A DNA stretch of 64,000 bases from Saccharomonospora azurea NA-128 (lineage in GTDB: Bacteria; Actinomycetota; Actinomycetes; Mycobacteriales; Pseudonocardiaceae), in NCBI RefSeq assembly GCF_000231055.2, contig NZ_CM001466.1, positions 202,954-266,953 of the forward strand, written 5' to 3'. The position numbers and the translations under genes are program-made. Under the pieces are notes generated by a model. It was not told the DNA's origin. It saw nothing but the letters and a program-made list of their open reading frames with translations, and made no database searches. The first letter of the stretch is position 1, and the number at the start of each line of letters is the position of its first letter. Below, one piece after another: positions 1 through 7,450 of this stretch.

Positions 1-1386
1 CCCGGCCCCGTGCTCGCCGAGGCGGCGGACCGGATCGCCGCCACGAGCCTGGGCCGGGTCCCCGCCGTGGCGGTGAGCGGGAGAACGGGAGCGGGACTGC
101 CCGAGCTGCGGGCCGAGCTCGTCGCCCTGGGCGCTCGGCTTCCGGAGCCGGACACCCACGCCGACGTGCGGTTGTGGATCGACCGCTCGTTCACCGTCAA
201 GGGCGCCGGCACGGTGGTCACGGGCACGCTGGGAGCCGGCACGGTGTCCGTGGGCGACGAGCTGGTCGTCGGCGGACGTCGGTGCGTGGTGCGGGGCCTC
301 CAGTCACTCGGGACCGGCCACGACACGGTGCGGGCCGTGGCGCGCGTGGCGGTGAACCTGCGCGGCGTCGAGCACCGCGAGCTCGCCCGGGGCGATGCTC
401 TGCTGACGCCGGGCGCCTGGCGGCACACGAGCGAGGCCGACGTCCGGCTGCGCGGCGAGAAGGCCGAGAGCCTGCACCGCGAACTGGTCGCGCACCTCGG
501 AGCGGCGGCCGTCCCGTGCCGCATCCGTCCGCTCGCGACCGATCTGGTGCGGTTGTCGTTCGCCAGGGAGCTACCGCTGCGCGCCGGTGACCGCGGACTG
601 CTGCGCGACCCGGGCGAACACAGCGTGCCCGCCGGGTTCGACGTCCTGGACCCGCGACCGCCGGTCCTGCGACGTCGCGGTGCGGCCCGGGCCCGAGCGG
701 TGGAGCTGGCCGATCCCGCTGCCGCCTACGTCCGCCGTCACGGTGCCGTCGACGTCACCGAGCTGCACGCGCTCGGCTGGGAGGTCCCGGGCACACGGGT
801 GGACCGGTGGGCGGTCGCCGAGGACCTGCCGCGGAGACTCGCGACGCGCGTGCGGGAACACGTCGCCGACTGGCACGAGCGGCACCCGCTGTCGGCGGGC
901 CTGCCCGCCGAATCGCTGCGGAGCGCGCTCGACGTGCCCGACCCCCTTCTCGACGCCGCCGTCGCCGCTGCCGGGCTCCGCGTCCGCGACGGTGTCGTGC
1001 TCGACCCGGCACGCACGCCGAGCCTGCCCGAGTCCGTCGAGTCGGCCGTGCGGGTGCTCGAACGCCGATTCGCCCGCGACCCCTTCGTCGCCCCCGAGGC
1101 GCACGACCTCGCGAAAGCCGGGCTCGGCCCGAAACACCTCGCCGCCGCCGAACGCGCGGGCAGACTGCTCCGGATCGCGGACGGCGTGGTGCTCGGCCCG
1201 ACAGTGCTGGACGAGGCCGTCCGGGTGCTCTCCGGCCTGCCCGAACCGTTCACCGTCAGCGAGGCCCGGCGCGCCCTCGGCACCACCCGCCGCGTCGCGG
1301 TCCCCCTGCTCGAACGCCTCGACGCCGTCGGCCGCACCCGCCGGGCGGCCGACGGCACCCGGACGCTGCGCCGCCCTCACACGTGA
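1..1386 (+). CDS. selB: Selenocysteine-specific elongation factor SelB (5' end outside window)
   Basis: SelB is the EF-Tu-like GTPase that carries Sec-tRNA to UGA codons marked by a SECIS hairpin. The frame is open from base 1, so the gene starts upstream and most of the GTPase domain is missing; 461 residues are visible. Near residues 55-80 is the GAGTVVTGT segment typical of SelB/EF-Tu domain 2, followed by domain 3. The last about 230 residues are charged, Arg/Leu-rich winged-helix repeats, the SECIS-binding half of SelB. The 3' end overlaps the end of the convergent hydrolase gene by 10 bp. It fits functionally with the UGA-containing fdhA 6 kb downstream. selA, selD and tRNA-Sec were not found in the window and may lie upstream. 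Confidence 0.93.
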   Translation, partial: PGPVLAEAADRIAATSLGRVPAVAVSGRTGAGLPELRAELVALGARLPEPDTHADVRLWIDRSFTVKGAGTVVTGTLGAGTVSVGDELVVGGRRCVVRGLQSLGTGHDTVRAVARVAVNLRGVEHRELARGDALLTPGAWRHTSEADVRLRGEKAESLHRELVAHLGAAAVPCRIRPLATDLVRLSFARELPLRAGDRGLLRDPGEHSVPAGFDVLDPRPPVLRRRGAARARAVELADPAAAYVRRHGAVDVTELHALGWEVPGTRVDRWAVAEDLPRRLATRVREHVADWHERHPLSAGLPAESLRSALDVPDPLLDAAVAAAGLRVRDGVVLDPARTPSLPESVESAVRVLERRFARDPFVAPEAHDLAKAGLGPKHLAAAERAGRLLRIADGVVLGPTVLDEAVRVLSGLPEPFTVSEARRALGTTRRVAVPLLERLDAVGRTRRAADGTRTLRRPHT

Positions 1387-3422
1387 TCGCGCGGCACCGA
1401 GGTGTGCCAGTTGCGGGAGAACACGCGCTGCTCGCCTTCGTAGGCGTCGAGGCGGGCGTGCACGACGAACTCCGTCGGCGTGCAACTGAGCGTGGTGTGC
1501 GTGACCGTGGCGACGTCCCACTCGCCGCGCGTGAACCGCATCGTCCAGTCGACGGTGCCGCGCACCGATTCGAAGTCGTCGGCCACCCAGTCGTAACGTT
1601 CGTCCGCCCGCCTGCGCACGTCCAGATCGATGTCGTCGAAGTGCAGGACACCCAGGTCCTTGACCACTTCCAGCGCCGACCGGTAGTCCACCAGATCGCG
1701 CGACACGGTCCACCGGCTGTCACCGGGCTGCAGCCGTCGCACGGGCGTGGGAGGCGCTCCCTCGGGCTCGCCGAACGGGGCGAGACTCTGCTCGCCGTCG
1801 CGCATCGGCCTCACCGGCAATGTCACCGAGCTCCGGCTCGCGAACACCGTCAGCCGCACCGGTTCCGGCGGCGGCCACGCCAACGGCCAGTACGACGTGG
1901 ACACGGCGATGCGCACGCGGTGCCCCGCCGGGAACGCCTGAGCGACGCCGTTCAGCGGCACGTCGACCCGGTACGGCCGGTGCGGTTCGAGCGGTTCCGG
2001 TCGGTCGTGGCCGTCGCGATGGGTCAGGTTCAACAGGCCGTAGCTCACCCGCGTCGCGCGGCCCTCCGGGGACACGTCCGACAACCGCACCGTCACCATC
2101 GCGTTCGGCCGGTCGCAGCTCAGCTCCAGGTGCACGACCGGTGAGCCGAGGATCTCGTGCCGCTCGGTGAGCACGTCGGTGTCGAACACCAGCGACCCAC
2201 CGTCCTCCTCACGCTGGTCGTAGGGCAGGTCCGGTGGGGCGTTGTACGAGCACCACTTGCCCGCGAACTGCCCCACCGACAGCGGTGACTCGATCGTGAG
2301 CGGTTCCCCTTCCTCACGGACGCCACGGACGCCGTCGTCGGGCACCGGTTCCTTGGCGAGCCGGTTGCGCTGCAACACGAAGTCGGTGTGCTCGATATTC
2401 GGGGACGGCCACGACGGCTCACCGATCCAGCGCCCCGGCCGCTGTTCGTAGGCGGTGGCGGGTTTGGCGCTCTCCTGCATCCAGATGCACAGCATGGGCT
2501 CGTCCATCACGCCGTTGTCGACGCCCCGTAACCAGTGGTCCCACCAGCGCACCAGCTCCTGGAGGAACCCGATGGCCGGGCCCGGTTTGCCGAGGTGCGG
2601 GTACTTGTGCGACCACGGCCCGATCAGTCCCTTGCGCGGCACGTCGAGATTGCGCAGCAGCCGGAAGACGGAGTTCGAGTAGCCGTCGGCCCACCCGCTC
2701 ACCGCCAACACCGGGCACCCCACGGCCGAGTAGTCCTCGCACACCGAGCCGTGCCGCCAGTAGTCGTCACGGCGCTGGTGGCGCAGCCACTCCACCAGCC
2801 ACGGCTCGCAGTGCTCCAGCCGTTCCCACCACATGTCCCGCCACCGGGAGCCCACGACCGCCGGGTCGGGCGGGCACGAGTTGTAGGCGAACATGGTCGA
2901 CGCCCACGACAGGTTGTCCGAGAGCAGGCACCCGCCCATGTAGTGCACGTCGTCGGCGTAGCGGTCGTCGGTGGACGACAGGGTCGCGATCGCCTTGAGG
3001 CTCGGCGGCCGGCGCGCCGCGATCTGCAGGGCGTTGAACCCGCCCCACGAGATGCCCATCATCGCCGTACTGCCGTCACACCACGGCTGCTCCGCGAGCC
3101 ACGCCAGCACTTCCTCACCGTCGCGCAGTTCCTGTTCCAGGTACTCGTCGGCGAGGACGCCGTCGCTGTTGCCGCTGCCCCGCAGATCCACCCGCACGCC
3201 CGCGTAGCCGTGTCCGGCCAGATAGGGGTGGTGGATCGAGTCCCGCTGGAACGTCAGATCGTTCAACCGGTACGGGATGAACTCCAGGATCGCGGGCACC
3301 GGCTCGTCGTCGGAGGACACCGGTCGCCACACCCGGGCCGACAACCGGGTCCCGTCCGACAGCGGAATCCACACGTGATCGTCCCTGCGGACGGGGTGCG
3401 GCAGCGAGGTGACTGTACGCAC
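1377..3422 (-). CDS. CocE/NonD family hydrolase (peptidase S15-like)
   Basis: 681-residue alpha/beta hydrolase of the CocE/NonD (Xaa-Pro dipeptidyl-peptidase, S15) family. The N-terminal 300 residues hold the hydrolase core with the nucleophile elbow GISWGG, an oxyanion-side motif RGSGNSDG and a later SGWADGYSNS / GPWSHKYPHLG pair that supplies the Asp and His expected of the triad. The C-terminal third is the beta-rich jelly-roll domain of this family. I chose GTG 3422 because GGAGG sits 7 nt upstream; a much longer frame open to 4247 only overlaps the next gene antisense of codon use. It follows the ATP-grasp gene by 13 nt on the same strand, so the two are probably co-transcribed. Substrate is unknown: peptide or ester. 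Confidence 0.9.
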   Translation of the reverse strand: MRTVTSLPHPVRRDDHVWIPLSDGTRLSARVWRPVSSDDEPVPAILEFIPYRLNDLTFQRDSIHHPYLAGHGYAGVRVDLRGSGNSDGVLADEYLEQELRDGEEVLAWLAEQPWCDGSTAMMGISWGGFNALQIAARRPPSLKAIATLSSTDDRYADDVHYMGGCLLSDNLSWASTMFAYNSCPPDPAVVGSRWRDMWWERLEHCEPWLVEWLRHQRRDDYWRHGSVCEDYSAVGCPVLAVSGWADGYSNSVFRLLRNLDVPRKGLIGPWSHKYPHLGKPGPAIGFLQELVRWWDHWLRGVDNGVMDEPMLCIWMQESAKPATAYEQRPGRWIGEPSWPSPNIEHTDFVLQRNRLAKEPVPDDGVRGVREEGEPLTIESPLSVGQFAGKWCSYNAPPDLPYDQREEDGGSLVFDTDVLTERHEILGSPVVHLELSCDRPNAMVTVRLSDVSPEGRATRVSYGLLNLTHRDGHDRPEPLEPHRPYRVDVPLNGVAQAFPAGHRVRIAVSTSYWPLAWPPPEPVRLTVFASRSSVTLPVRPMRDGEQSLAPFGEPEGAPPTPVRRLQPGDSRWTVSRDLVDYRSALEVVKDLGVLHFDDIDLDVRRRADERYDWVADDFESVRGTVDWTMRFTRGEWDVATVTHTTLSCTPTEFVVHARLDAYEGEQRVFSRNWHTSVPRDHV

Positions 3423-3435
3423 GGCGAAACCTCCG

Positions 3436-4710
3436 TCAGCCGTCGTCGATCTCGAAACGCAGCGCGGACACGCAGCGTTCGTACTTGTCGACCAGCTCCT
3501 GCTGGCTGTCCGCCGACACGTGGATGTCGGCCAGTTCGTAGCTGTAGCTGTCGCGGGCGTACTGCTCCGACAGTCGGGCGCCCCGCTCCGTGGTGAGGTC
3601 GATGACGACGTCGCCGACCTCGCGTTCGAGCTTCTCGATCTCCTCGGGACTCGGCACGCGCCGCACCACACCGTCGGTGAACCGGCGCACGAACCACTTC
3701 GCCGCCACGGCCGCCCGGCCCTCACCCCGCGGCATGTGCGGCGGCCGACCGAGCGCGAGAGTGACCATGCAGTGCAGGTGCGACATGCCGTCGACCGCCT
3801 CGAACAGCCGGGCGTGCGACTGCGACAACCGGGGATTGACCTCCAGCAGCCACACCCGGTCCGACGCGGTGTCGACGAAGAACTCGATGTCGAAGGTCGT
3901 CGACCGCAGCCCCATCCGGGCGACGACGGCCTTGGCGACGTCGGACACGCGCCGCTGCAGATGGGCGGGCAGCGTGGACGGGTACTGGTAGCGCAGGAAG
4001 CACGACGTCCCGGGGTAACACACCGAGTCCACGACGCCGTAGACGTGCGGCTCGTGATGGTGCCGGTAGCCCTCCACCGTGACCTGCGCGCCGCAGACCG
4101 CCTCCTCCGCCAGACACGCCTGCGCGCCCACGTCGGCCACTTCGGGCGGCAGCGACACGCGCCGCAGCACCGCGTCGAACGGGCCGCCGACCTGGGCCAC
4201 CCCCGCCCGGATCTCGCCGACCGCGCTGGCCAGTTCCTTCTCGTCACCGACCTGGTAGGCGAGCTTCGACGACGTCGACTTCACCGGCTTCAGCCACACC
4301 GGGAACTCCAGGCCGTCCGGCAACCGCGGCGGCGTGGCGGCGAGGTCCACGAGACCGAACCGGGGGCACGCGTCGGTGACCTTCGTCTGCTCCAGCCTGC
4401 TCCAGTACTTGTGCTCGCACTTCACGATCGACTCAAGGCTGGTGCTCGGCAGCCCGTACCGCTCGCACAGCACGGGAATCAGCGAGGTGACCGGGAAGTC
4501 CCAGTAGCCGGTGACCGCGTCCACGGGGCCGTCGAAGGCGTCCAGCTGCTGGCGGGCCTCCTCCAGGCAGCGCCGGAAATCGGTGTAGCCGATCCGCAGG
4601 TCCTCGACCTTCAACAGCGCGTGGAACCGGTAGTCGGCGGCATCGGGGAGCCGGCGCAGCAGTTCCTCGTTGCCCTCGTCGAGCCCGAGCACGAAGACGT
4701 TCTCGGTCAC
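3436..4710 (-). CDS. ATP-grasp domain protein (carboxylate-amine ligase type)
   Basis: 424-residue ATP-grasp enzyme. Visible: the lid/ATP-binding lysine region KCEHKYWSR (about residue 98), the VWLKPVKSTSSK strand (about 140), the acidic EEAVCGAQVTVEG loop (about 200) and the metal-binding FDIEFFVD...WLLEVNPRLSQSH segment (about 275-300), where the Glu and Asn normally bind Mg-ATP. These enzymes join a carboxylate to an amine or thiol through an acyl phosphate. Start GTG 4710 is preceded by GGGAGG at 5 nt spacing; the 30 codons further upstream have no ribosome site. It lies 13 nt before the CocE-like hydrolase and 76 nt after alkB, all on one strand. Ligase plus peptidase-like hydrolase suggests making and trimming a small peptide or amide, but the product cannot be named. 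Confidence 0.85.
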   Translation of the reverse strand: MTENVFVLGLDEGNEELLRRLPDAADYRFHALLKVEDLRIGYTDFRRCLEEARQQLDAFDGPVDAVTGYWDFPVTSLIPVLCERYGLPSTSLESIVKCEHKYWSRLEQTKVTDACPRFGLVDLAATPPRLPDGLEFPVWLKPVKSTSSKLAYQVGDEKELASAVGEIRAGVAQVGGPFDAVLRRVSLPPEVADVGAQACLAEEAVCGAQVTVEGYRHHHEPHVYGVVDSVCYPGTSCFLRYQYPSTLPAHLQRRVSDVAKAVVARMGLRSTTFDIEFFVDTASDRVWLLEVNPRLSQSHARLFEAVDGMSHLHCMVTLALGRPPHMPRGEGRAAVAAKWFVRRFTDGVVRRVPSPEEIEKLEREVGDVVIDLTTERGARLSEQYARDSYSYELADIHVSADSQQELVDKYERCVSALRFEIDDG

Positions 4711-4786
4711 CGGCCACCTCCCGCGGGCAGCGACTCGTCCGCGCTCAGGGTGACCCGGGTCGTGCGGCGTAAACCGGTGGCCCGTC

Positions 4787-5425
4787 CTAACGCACGCCAC
4801 GCGGGCGGAACTGGATGCTGATGCGCGGGCCCGCGGGCTTGCCGGTCTTGGGGACGGCGTGTTCCCAGGTGCGCTGGCACGAACCGCCCATCACGAGCAG
4901 GTCGCCGTGGCCGAGTTGGTATCGCAGGGTGGCGCCTCCGCCGAACCGCGGCCGCAGCAGCAGCGCCCGCGACGCGCCGACCGACAGGATCGCCACCATG
5001 GTGTCCTCGCGGCGACCGCGGCCGATGCGGTCGCCGTGCCACGCGACGCTGTCGCGGCCGTCGCGGTAGTAGCACAGCCCTGCCGTGCGGAACTGCTCGC
5101 CGAGCTCGTCTTCGTACTGCGCGGTCAGCGCCGAACGGGCCGCCTCGAGCACGGGATCGGGCAGCCGGTCGTGCTCACCGTAGAAGCACAGCAGCCTGGG
5201 GACGTCGACCGTCTGGTCGTACATGACGCGACGCTCCGCCCGCCACGGGACGCGCTCGGCCAGCCGCTCGAAGAGCACGTCGGCCCCCGACAGCCATCCG
5301 GGCAGCACGTCGATCCAGGCGCCGTGGGCGAGCTCGGTCCGTCGCACGCCGTCCAGCGGGCGCAGTGACGGCTCGTCACCCGGGACGAGCGAGTCGAACA
5401 GCGATCCCTGAAGTGCGAGGTCCAT
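4787..5425 (-). CDS. alkB: AlkB-family Fe(II)/2-oxoglutarate DNA repair dioxygenase
   Basis: 212-residue AlkB homologue, which removes alkyl lesions such as 1-methyladenine and 3-methylcytosine by oxidative demethylation. The iron triad is visible: H130 and D132 in AWHGDRIG and H189 in RTWEHAV. R201 and R207 in the RISIQFRPR strand are the 2-oxoglutarate- and substrate-side arginines of the family. A methyl-lesion-type loop (LCYYRDGRDSVAWHGD) precedes the metal site. The ATG has no Shine-Dalgarno; a TAGTCT -10 element 6 nt before it suggests a leaderless mRNA. A LexA-type SOS box overlaps the presumed -35 region, so damage induction is likely. Length and motifs are those of an intact enzyme. 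Confidence 0.93.
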   Translation of the reverse strand: MDLALQGSLFDSLVPGDEPSLRPLDGVRRTELAHGAWIDVLPGWLSGADVLFERLAERVPWRAERRVMYDQTVDVPRLLCFYGEHDRLPDPVLEAARSALTAQYEDELGEQFRTAGLCYYRDGRDSVAWHGDRIGRGRREDTMVAILSVGASRALLLRPRFGGGATLRYQLGHGDLLVMGGSCQRTWEHAVPKTGKPAGPRISIQFRPRGVR

Positions 5426-5431
5426 GCAGCA

Positions 5432-5460
5432 AGACTAACCCGATTCGAACAAGTGTTCTA
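5432..5460 (-). promoter_or_regulatory. alkB promoter with LexA (SOS) box
   Basis: Bases 5445-5460 read TCGAAC-AAGT-GTTCTA, matching 11 of 12 defined positions of the actinobacterial/mycobacterial SOS box TCGAAC-N4-GTTCGA. On the minus strand it lies just upstream of a TAGTCT -10 hexamer (5432-5437), which itself sits 6 nt before the alkB ATG, so a bound LexA would cover the -35 region. Consensus is established knowledge; binding is inferred. Confidence 0.75.
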
Positions 5461-5469
5461 CCCTGCGCC

Positions 5470-5632
5470 GTGTCCGCGCCTTGCGTACGCGTGTCCGCAC
5501 TTCCCGTACGCGTGTCCGCGAGTTGCGTACCTGTGTCCGCGCTTCGTGGTCGCGCGCTCGGCCGGCCGTCGTACGGAAACCGCGGACACGCGTGCACAGA
5601 TCGCGGACACGACGTCGCAGCTCGCGGACACG
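5470..5632. repeat. 21-bp-periodic repeat cluster, copy A (4 direct + 3 inverted units)
   Basis: Four consecutive units each 21 bp long begin with GTGTCCGC (5470, 5491, 5512, 5533); after a 28-bp centre, three units in opposite orientation begin with GCGGACAC (5582, 5603, 5624). Units share GTGTCCGCGcttNcGTACGC. The cluster fills most of the alkB-trxA divergent intergenic region. Two shorter relatives occur at 26719 and 30021. No protein-coding gene is likely: the frames across it translate only to seven-residue repeats. Confidence 0.85.
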
Positions 5633-5646
5633 CCGGGAAGGGGCGT

Positions 5647-5672
5647 GGAATGGTGGGCCCGGCACGGCTGTT
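5647..5672 (+). promoter_or_regulatory. Candidate sigma-R (thiol-stress) promoter of trxA
   Basis: GGAAT (5647-5651), 18 nt, GTT (5670-5672) is an exact match to the Streptomyces sigma-R consensus GGAAT-N18-GTT. It sits about 37 nt before the trxA start. Thioredoxin genes are classic sigma-R targets, so position, spacing and gene all agree. Assignment is by consensus only. Confidence 0.7.
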
Positions 5673-5708
5673 GACGACAGTGGACGCCCACGACGACAGG
5701 AGACATCA

Positions 5709-6068
5709 GTGGCGACAGTCGAACTGACCAGCGAGAACTTCAACGAGATCGTCGGCGCGCCGGGCACGGTGTTCGTCGACTTCTGGGCGTCGTGGTGTGG
5801 GCCGTGCCGGACCTTCGCGCCGGTGTTCGAGCAGGCCTCGGAAGAGCACCCCGACATCACCTTCGGCAAGGTCGACACCGAGGCGCAGGTCGAACTGGCG
5901 CAGGCGTTCGGCATCTCCTCGATTCCGACGCTGCTCGCCGTCCGCGACGGCGTGGTGCTCTACGCCGAGCCCGGAGCGTTGCCCGCTCCGGCGTTCTCCG
6001 AGCTCATCGACAAGGTTCAGCAGGTCGACATGGACGAGGTTCGCGCCGAGATCGAGCGCGCGAGCTGA
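5709..6068 (+). CDS. trxA: Thioredoxin
   Basis: 119-residue cytosolic thioredoxin that reduces protein disulfides with electrons from thioredoxin reductase. The active site WCGPC is at residues 29-33 in FVDFWASWCGPC, and the cis-proline motif SSIPTLL follows near residue 75. The GTG start is set by AGGAG 6 nt upstream (in GACAGGAGACATCA); longer frames upstream run through the repeat cluster. The C-terminus is about ten residues longer than E. coli TrxA and ends in an acidic helix. No reductase gene is adjacent. A sigma-R-type promoter precedes it. Confidence 0.95.
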   Translation: MATVELTSENFNEIVGAPGTVFVDFWASWCGPCRTFAPVFEQASEEHPDITFGKVDTEAQVELAQAFGISSIPTLLAVRDGVVLYAEPGALPAPAFSELIDKVQQVDMDEVRAEIERAS

Positions 6069-6081
6069 CGTGAGCCGGGTG

Positions 6082-6129
6082 GGCGCTCGCGATCGAGGAC
6101 TGCCGTCGGCGATCGCGAGCGCCTACACT
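6082..6129 (+). promoter_or_regulatory. Perfect 14-bp inverted repeat plus -10 element before the PASTA gene
   Basis: GGCGCTCGCGATCG (6082-6095) is exactly complementary to 6110-6123, loop 14 nt. It directly follows trxA and could end that transcript, though there is no T tract. A TACACT -10 hexamer (6124-6129) abuts it, 6 nt before the ATG of the next gene, so the repeat also covers the -35 zone and may be an operator. Which role is real is undecided. Confidence 0.6.
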
Positions 6130-6135
6130 GGCAGC

Positions 6136-6405
6136 ATGCGTGGACCCCGTCCGGTCACCGAGGTGCCCGACGTCGTCGGTCTCGGCGCCGACGACGCGTG
6201 TGACATCGTGCGCAGGGCCGGTCTGAACCCGGTGCCGCCGGATGGCGGAGAGCTGCCGATGTCCGGCATCGTGACCGCGCAACGTCCCATCGGCGCGGCC
6301 GGAGCGGTGGAGGGCGCCGAGGTGATCCTGTGGGTCCATCCCGGCAAGGAAGCGCCCGTCGGGGCCGCGACCACAGGCCCCCTGGAGTCGGCTTCGCCGG
6401 ACTGA
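6136..6405 (+). CDS. Small single-PASTA-domain protein
   Basis: 89-residue protein almost entirely made of one PASTA domain: VPDVVGL...A...VRRAGL near residues 10-30 and the closing EGAEVILWVHPG strand near 60-72. PASTA domains bind muropeptide stems or mediate contacts in PknB kinases and penicillin-binding proteins. This one has no signal peptide or membrane segment, so it would be cytosolic unless exported by another route. The ATG is 6 nt after a TACACT -10 element and has no Shine-Dalgarno, consistent with a leaderless transcript. Role unknown. Confidence 0.75.
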   Translation: MRGPRPVTEVPDVVGLGADDACDIVRRAGLNPVPPDGGELPMSGIVTAQRPIGAAGAVEGAEVILWVHPGKEAPVGAATTGPLESASPD

Positions 6406-6419
6406 TTCGGCGCCGTCGC

Positions 6420-6932
6420 TCAGCGAACGGGGACGCGCTCGGACAGTGTCGTGCCCCACTCTCGCGCGCGATCGAACTCGCCGTCGGCGAGCGGGCCGAG
6501 CGTGTCGACCACGAGGAAGTGCTGAACGGCGGCGACCAGCTCGACGGGTGCGCCGCGCAGTCGCTTCGCCACTCCCTTGGCCGCCGACCCCGGCAGGCGA
6601 GGCTTGGCGATCTTGGTGTCGAACACGGCCAGCCGCACGTGCGACGGCACCCGGACGCGCTCCACCCATTCCCGCATCCCGTCGTGCCGCGACACGAGTG
6701 CCGTGTTCGCAGCGAGGGCGCGCTGTGCGGCGTCCTCGCGTGTGGCGGCCCTGCTCATCCCGAACGCGTGCGTCGGTGCGCCGAGGACCAGCAGGTCGAT
6801 GTCCGAGGCCAGCTCGTCGGGAGCCGCCCCGACCTCCACGACACCGACATCTCCCCGGAGGCCCTCGGCGATCGCCTCGGCGACCGCGCGGGTGTTGCCG
6901 AACATCGATTCGTAGACCACCAGCGACCGCAT
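6420..6932 (-). CDS. Flavodoxin-fold protein
   Basis: 170-residue flavodoxin-domain protein. The FMN phosphate loop SMFGNTRAVAEAIAEG is at residues 9-24 and the second flavin loop GAPTHAFGMSR at about 51-61. It lacks the acidic surface helix pattern of electron-carrier flavodoxins, and resembles the actinobacterial stand-alone flavodoxin-like proteins of unknown partner. It ends 14 nt from the convergent PASTA gene. A 14-bp perfect palindrome lies upstream in the divergent spacer to the 7080 gene. Confidence 0.85.
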   Translation of the reverse strand: MRSLVVYESMFGNTRAVAEAIAEGLRGDVGVVEVGAAPDELASDIDLLVLGAPTHAFGMSRAATREDAAQRALAANTALVSRHDGMREWVERVRVPSHVRLAVFDTKIAKPRLPGSAAKGVAKRLRGAPVELVAAVQHFLVVDTLGPLADGEFDRAREWGTTLSERVPVR

Positions 6933-6968
6933 GCCGTCATGATGTCCCTCCGCACGGCGGCGCGGCCA

Positions 6969-6982
6969 GAGTCCTAGGACTC
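6969..6982. promoter_or_regulatory. 14-bp palindrome in divergent spacer
   Basis: GAGTCCTAGGACTC is a perfect palindrome between the flavodoxin gene (start 6932, minus) and the small HTH gene heading the formate dehydrogenase cluster. A dimeric regulator could bind here. A possible plus-strand promoter TTGACG (7037-7042) with TGCGAT (7061-7066) lies further downstream. Confidence 0.4.
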
Positions 6983-7079
6983 CGAGCTGTCACACCGTCG
7001 TCCTCACCCCGTGTGAACGACTGGTGAGCGGGGTACTTGACGGTCCGGCACCACACACGGTGCGATGAGGTGACGGTCT

Positions 7080-7382
7080 GTGGATCGGGAGGACATCGTG
7101 CCGACGAGACAGCACGTTCGAGCGCTGCTCGAGCAGGGGCTCGACTACCGCGAGGTGGCGCGGCGACTCGGCATCTCGCCGGGGTTGGCCTACCTGATCG
7201 CGACCGGCCTTCCCGCCGACGGGGGAGACGCTCCGGCTCCCGAGGAGGGACGCCGACGCGGTCTCGTGTCCGGGAGCCAGGTGCTGGCGCAGCCGCCGAC
7301 GGACAATCCGGAGGCGAGCGACGTCGTTCGGCGGTGGCTGGCCGACCGTGTCGCGGGCGATGCCCGGATGCGTGGACGTTGA
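7080..7382 (+). CDS. Small helix-turn-helix protein heading the fdh operon
   Basis: 100-residue protein with a helix-turn-helix-like segment YREVARRLGISPGLAYLIATG at residues 23-43, then a basic, Pro-rich linker and a short C-terminal helix. No named family is recognised. The GTG start has GAGG about 9 nt upstream. It lies 68 nt before fdhA on the same strand and is probably the first gene of the operon, so it could act as its regulator or as a small accessory factor. The palindrome at 6969 is a possible target. Function is inferred from position only. Confidence 0.65.
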   Translation: MDREDIVPTRQHVRALLEQGLDYREVARRLGISPGLAYLIATGLPADGGDAPAPEEGRRRGLVSGSQVLAQPPTDNPEASDVVRRWLADRVAGDARMRGR

Positions 7383-7450
7383 CTCCGTGGTTCGATCGAG
7401 GGAACACGCGATCACGCGAGCGATCCGGCTGACGAGGCGAGGGGAACGCG

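Noticed and set aside
5470-5632. CRISPR-like regular spacing
   Set aside because: Units are 21 bp with repeated 8-bp cores and inverted copies, without spacers of 30 bp or cas genes.
5470-5632. Small proteins with seven-residue repeats encoded across copy A
   Set aside because: All frames show the same periodicity because the DNA repeats; no start signals and copies B and C are palindromic.
1386-7450. tRNA-Sec gene near selB/fdhA
   Set aside because: I looked for a 90-100-nt long-acceptor tRNA with TCA anticodon in the intergenic spaces and saw none; it may lie upstream of the window.
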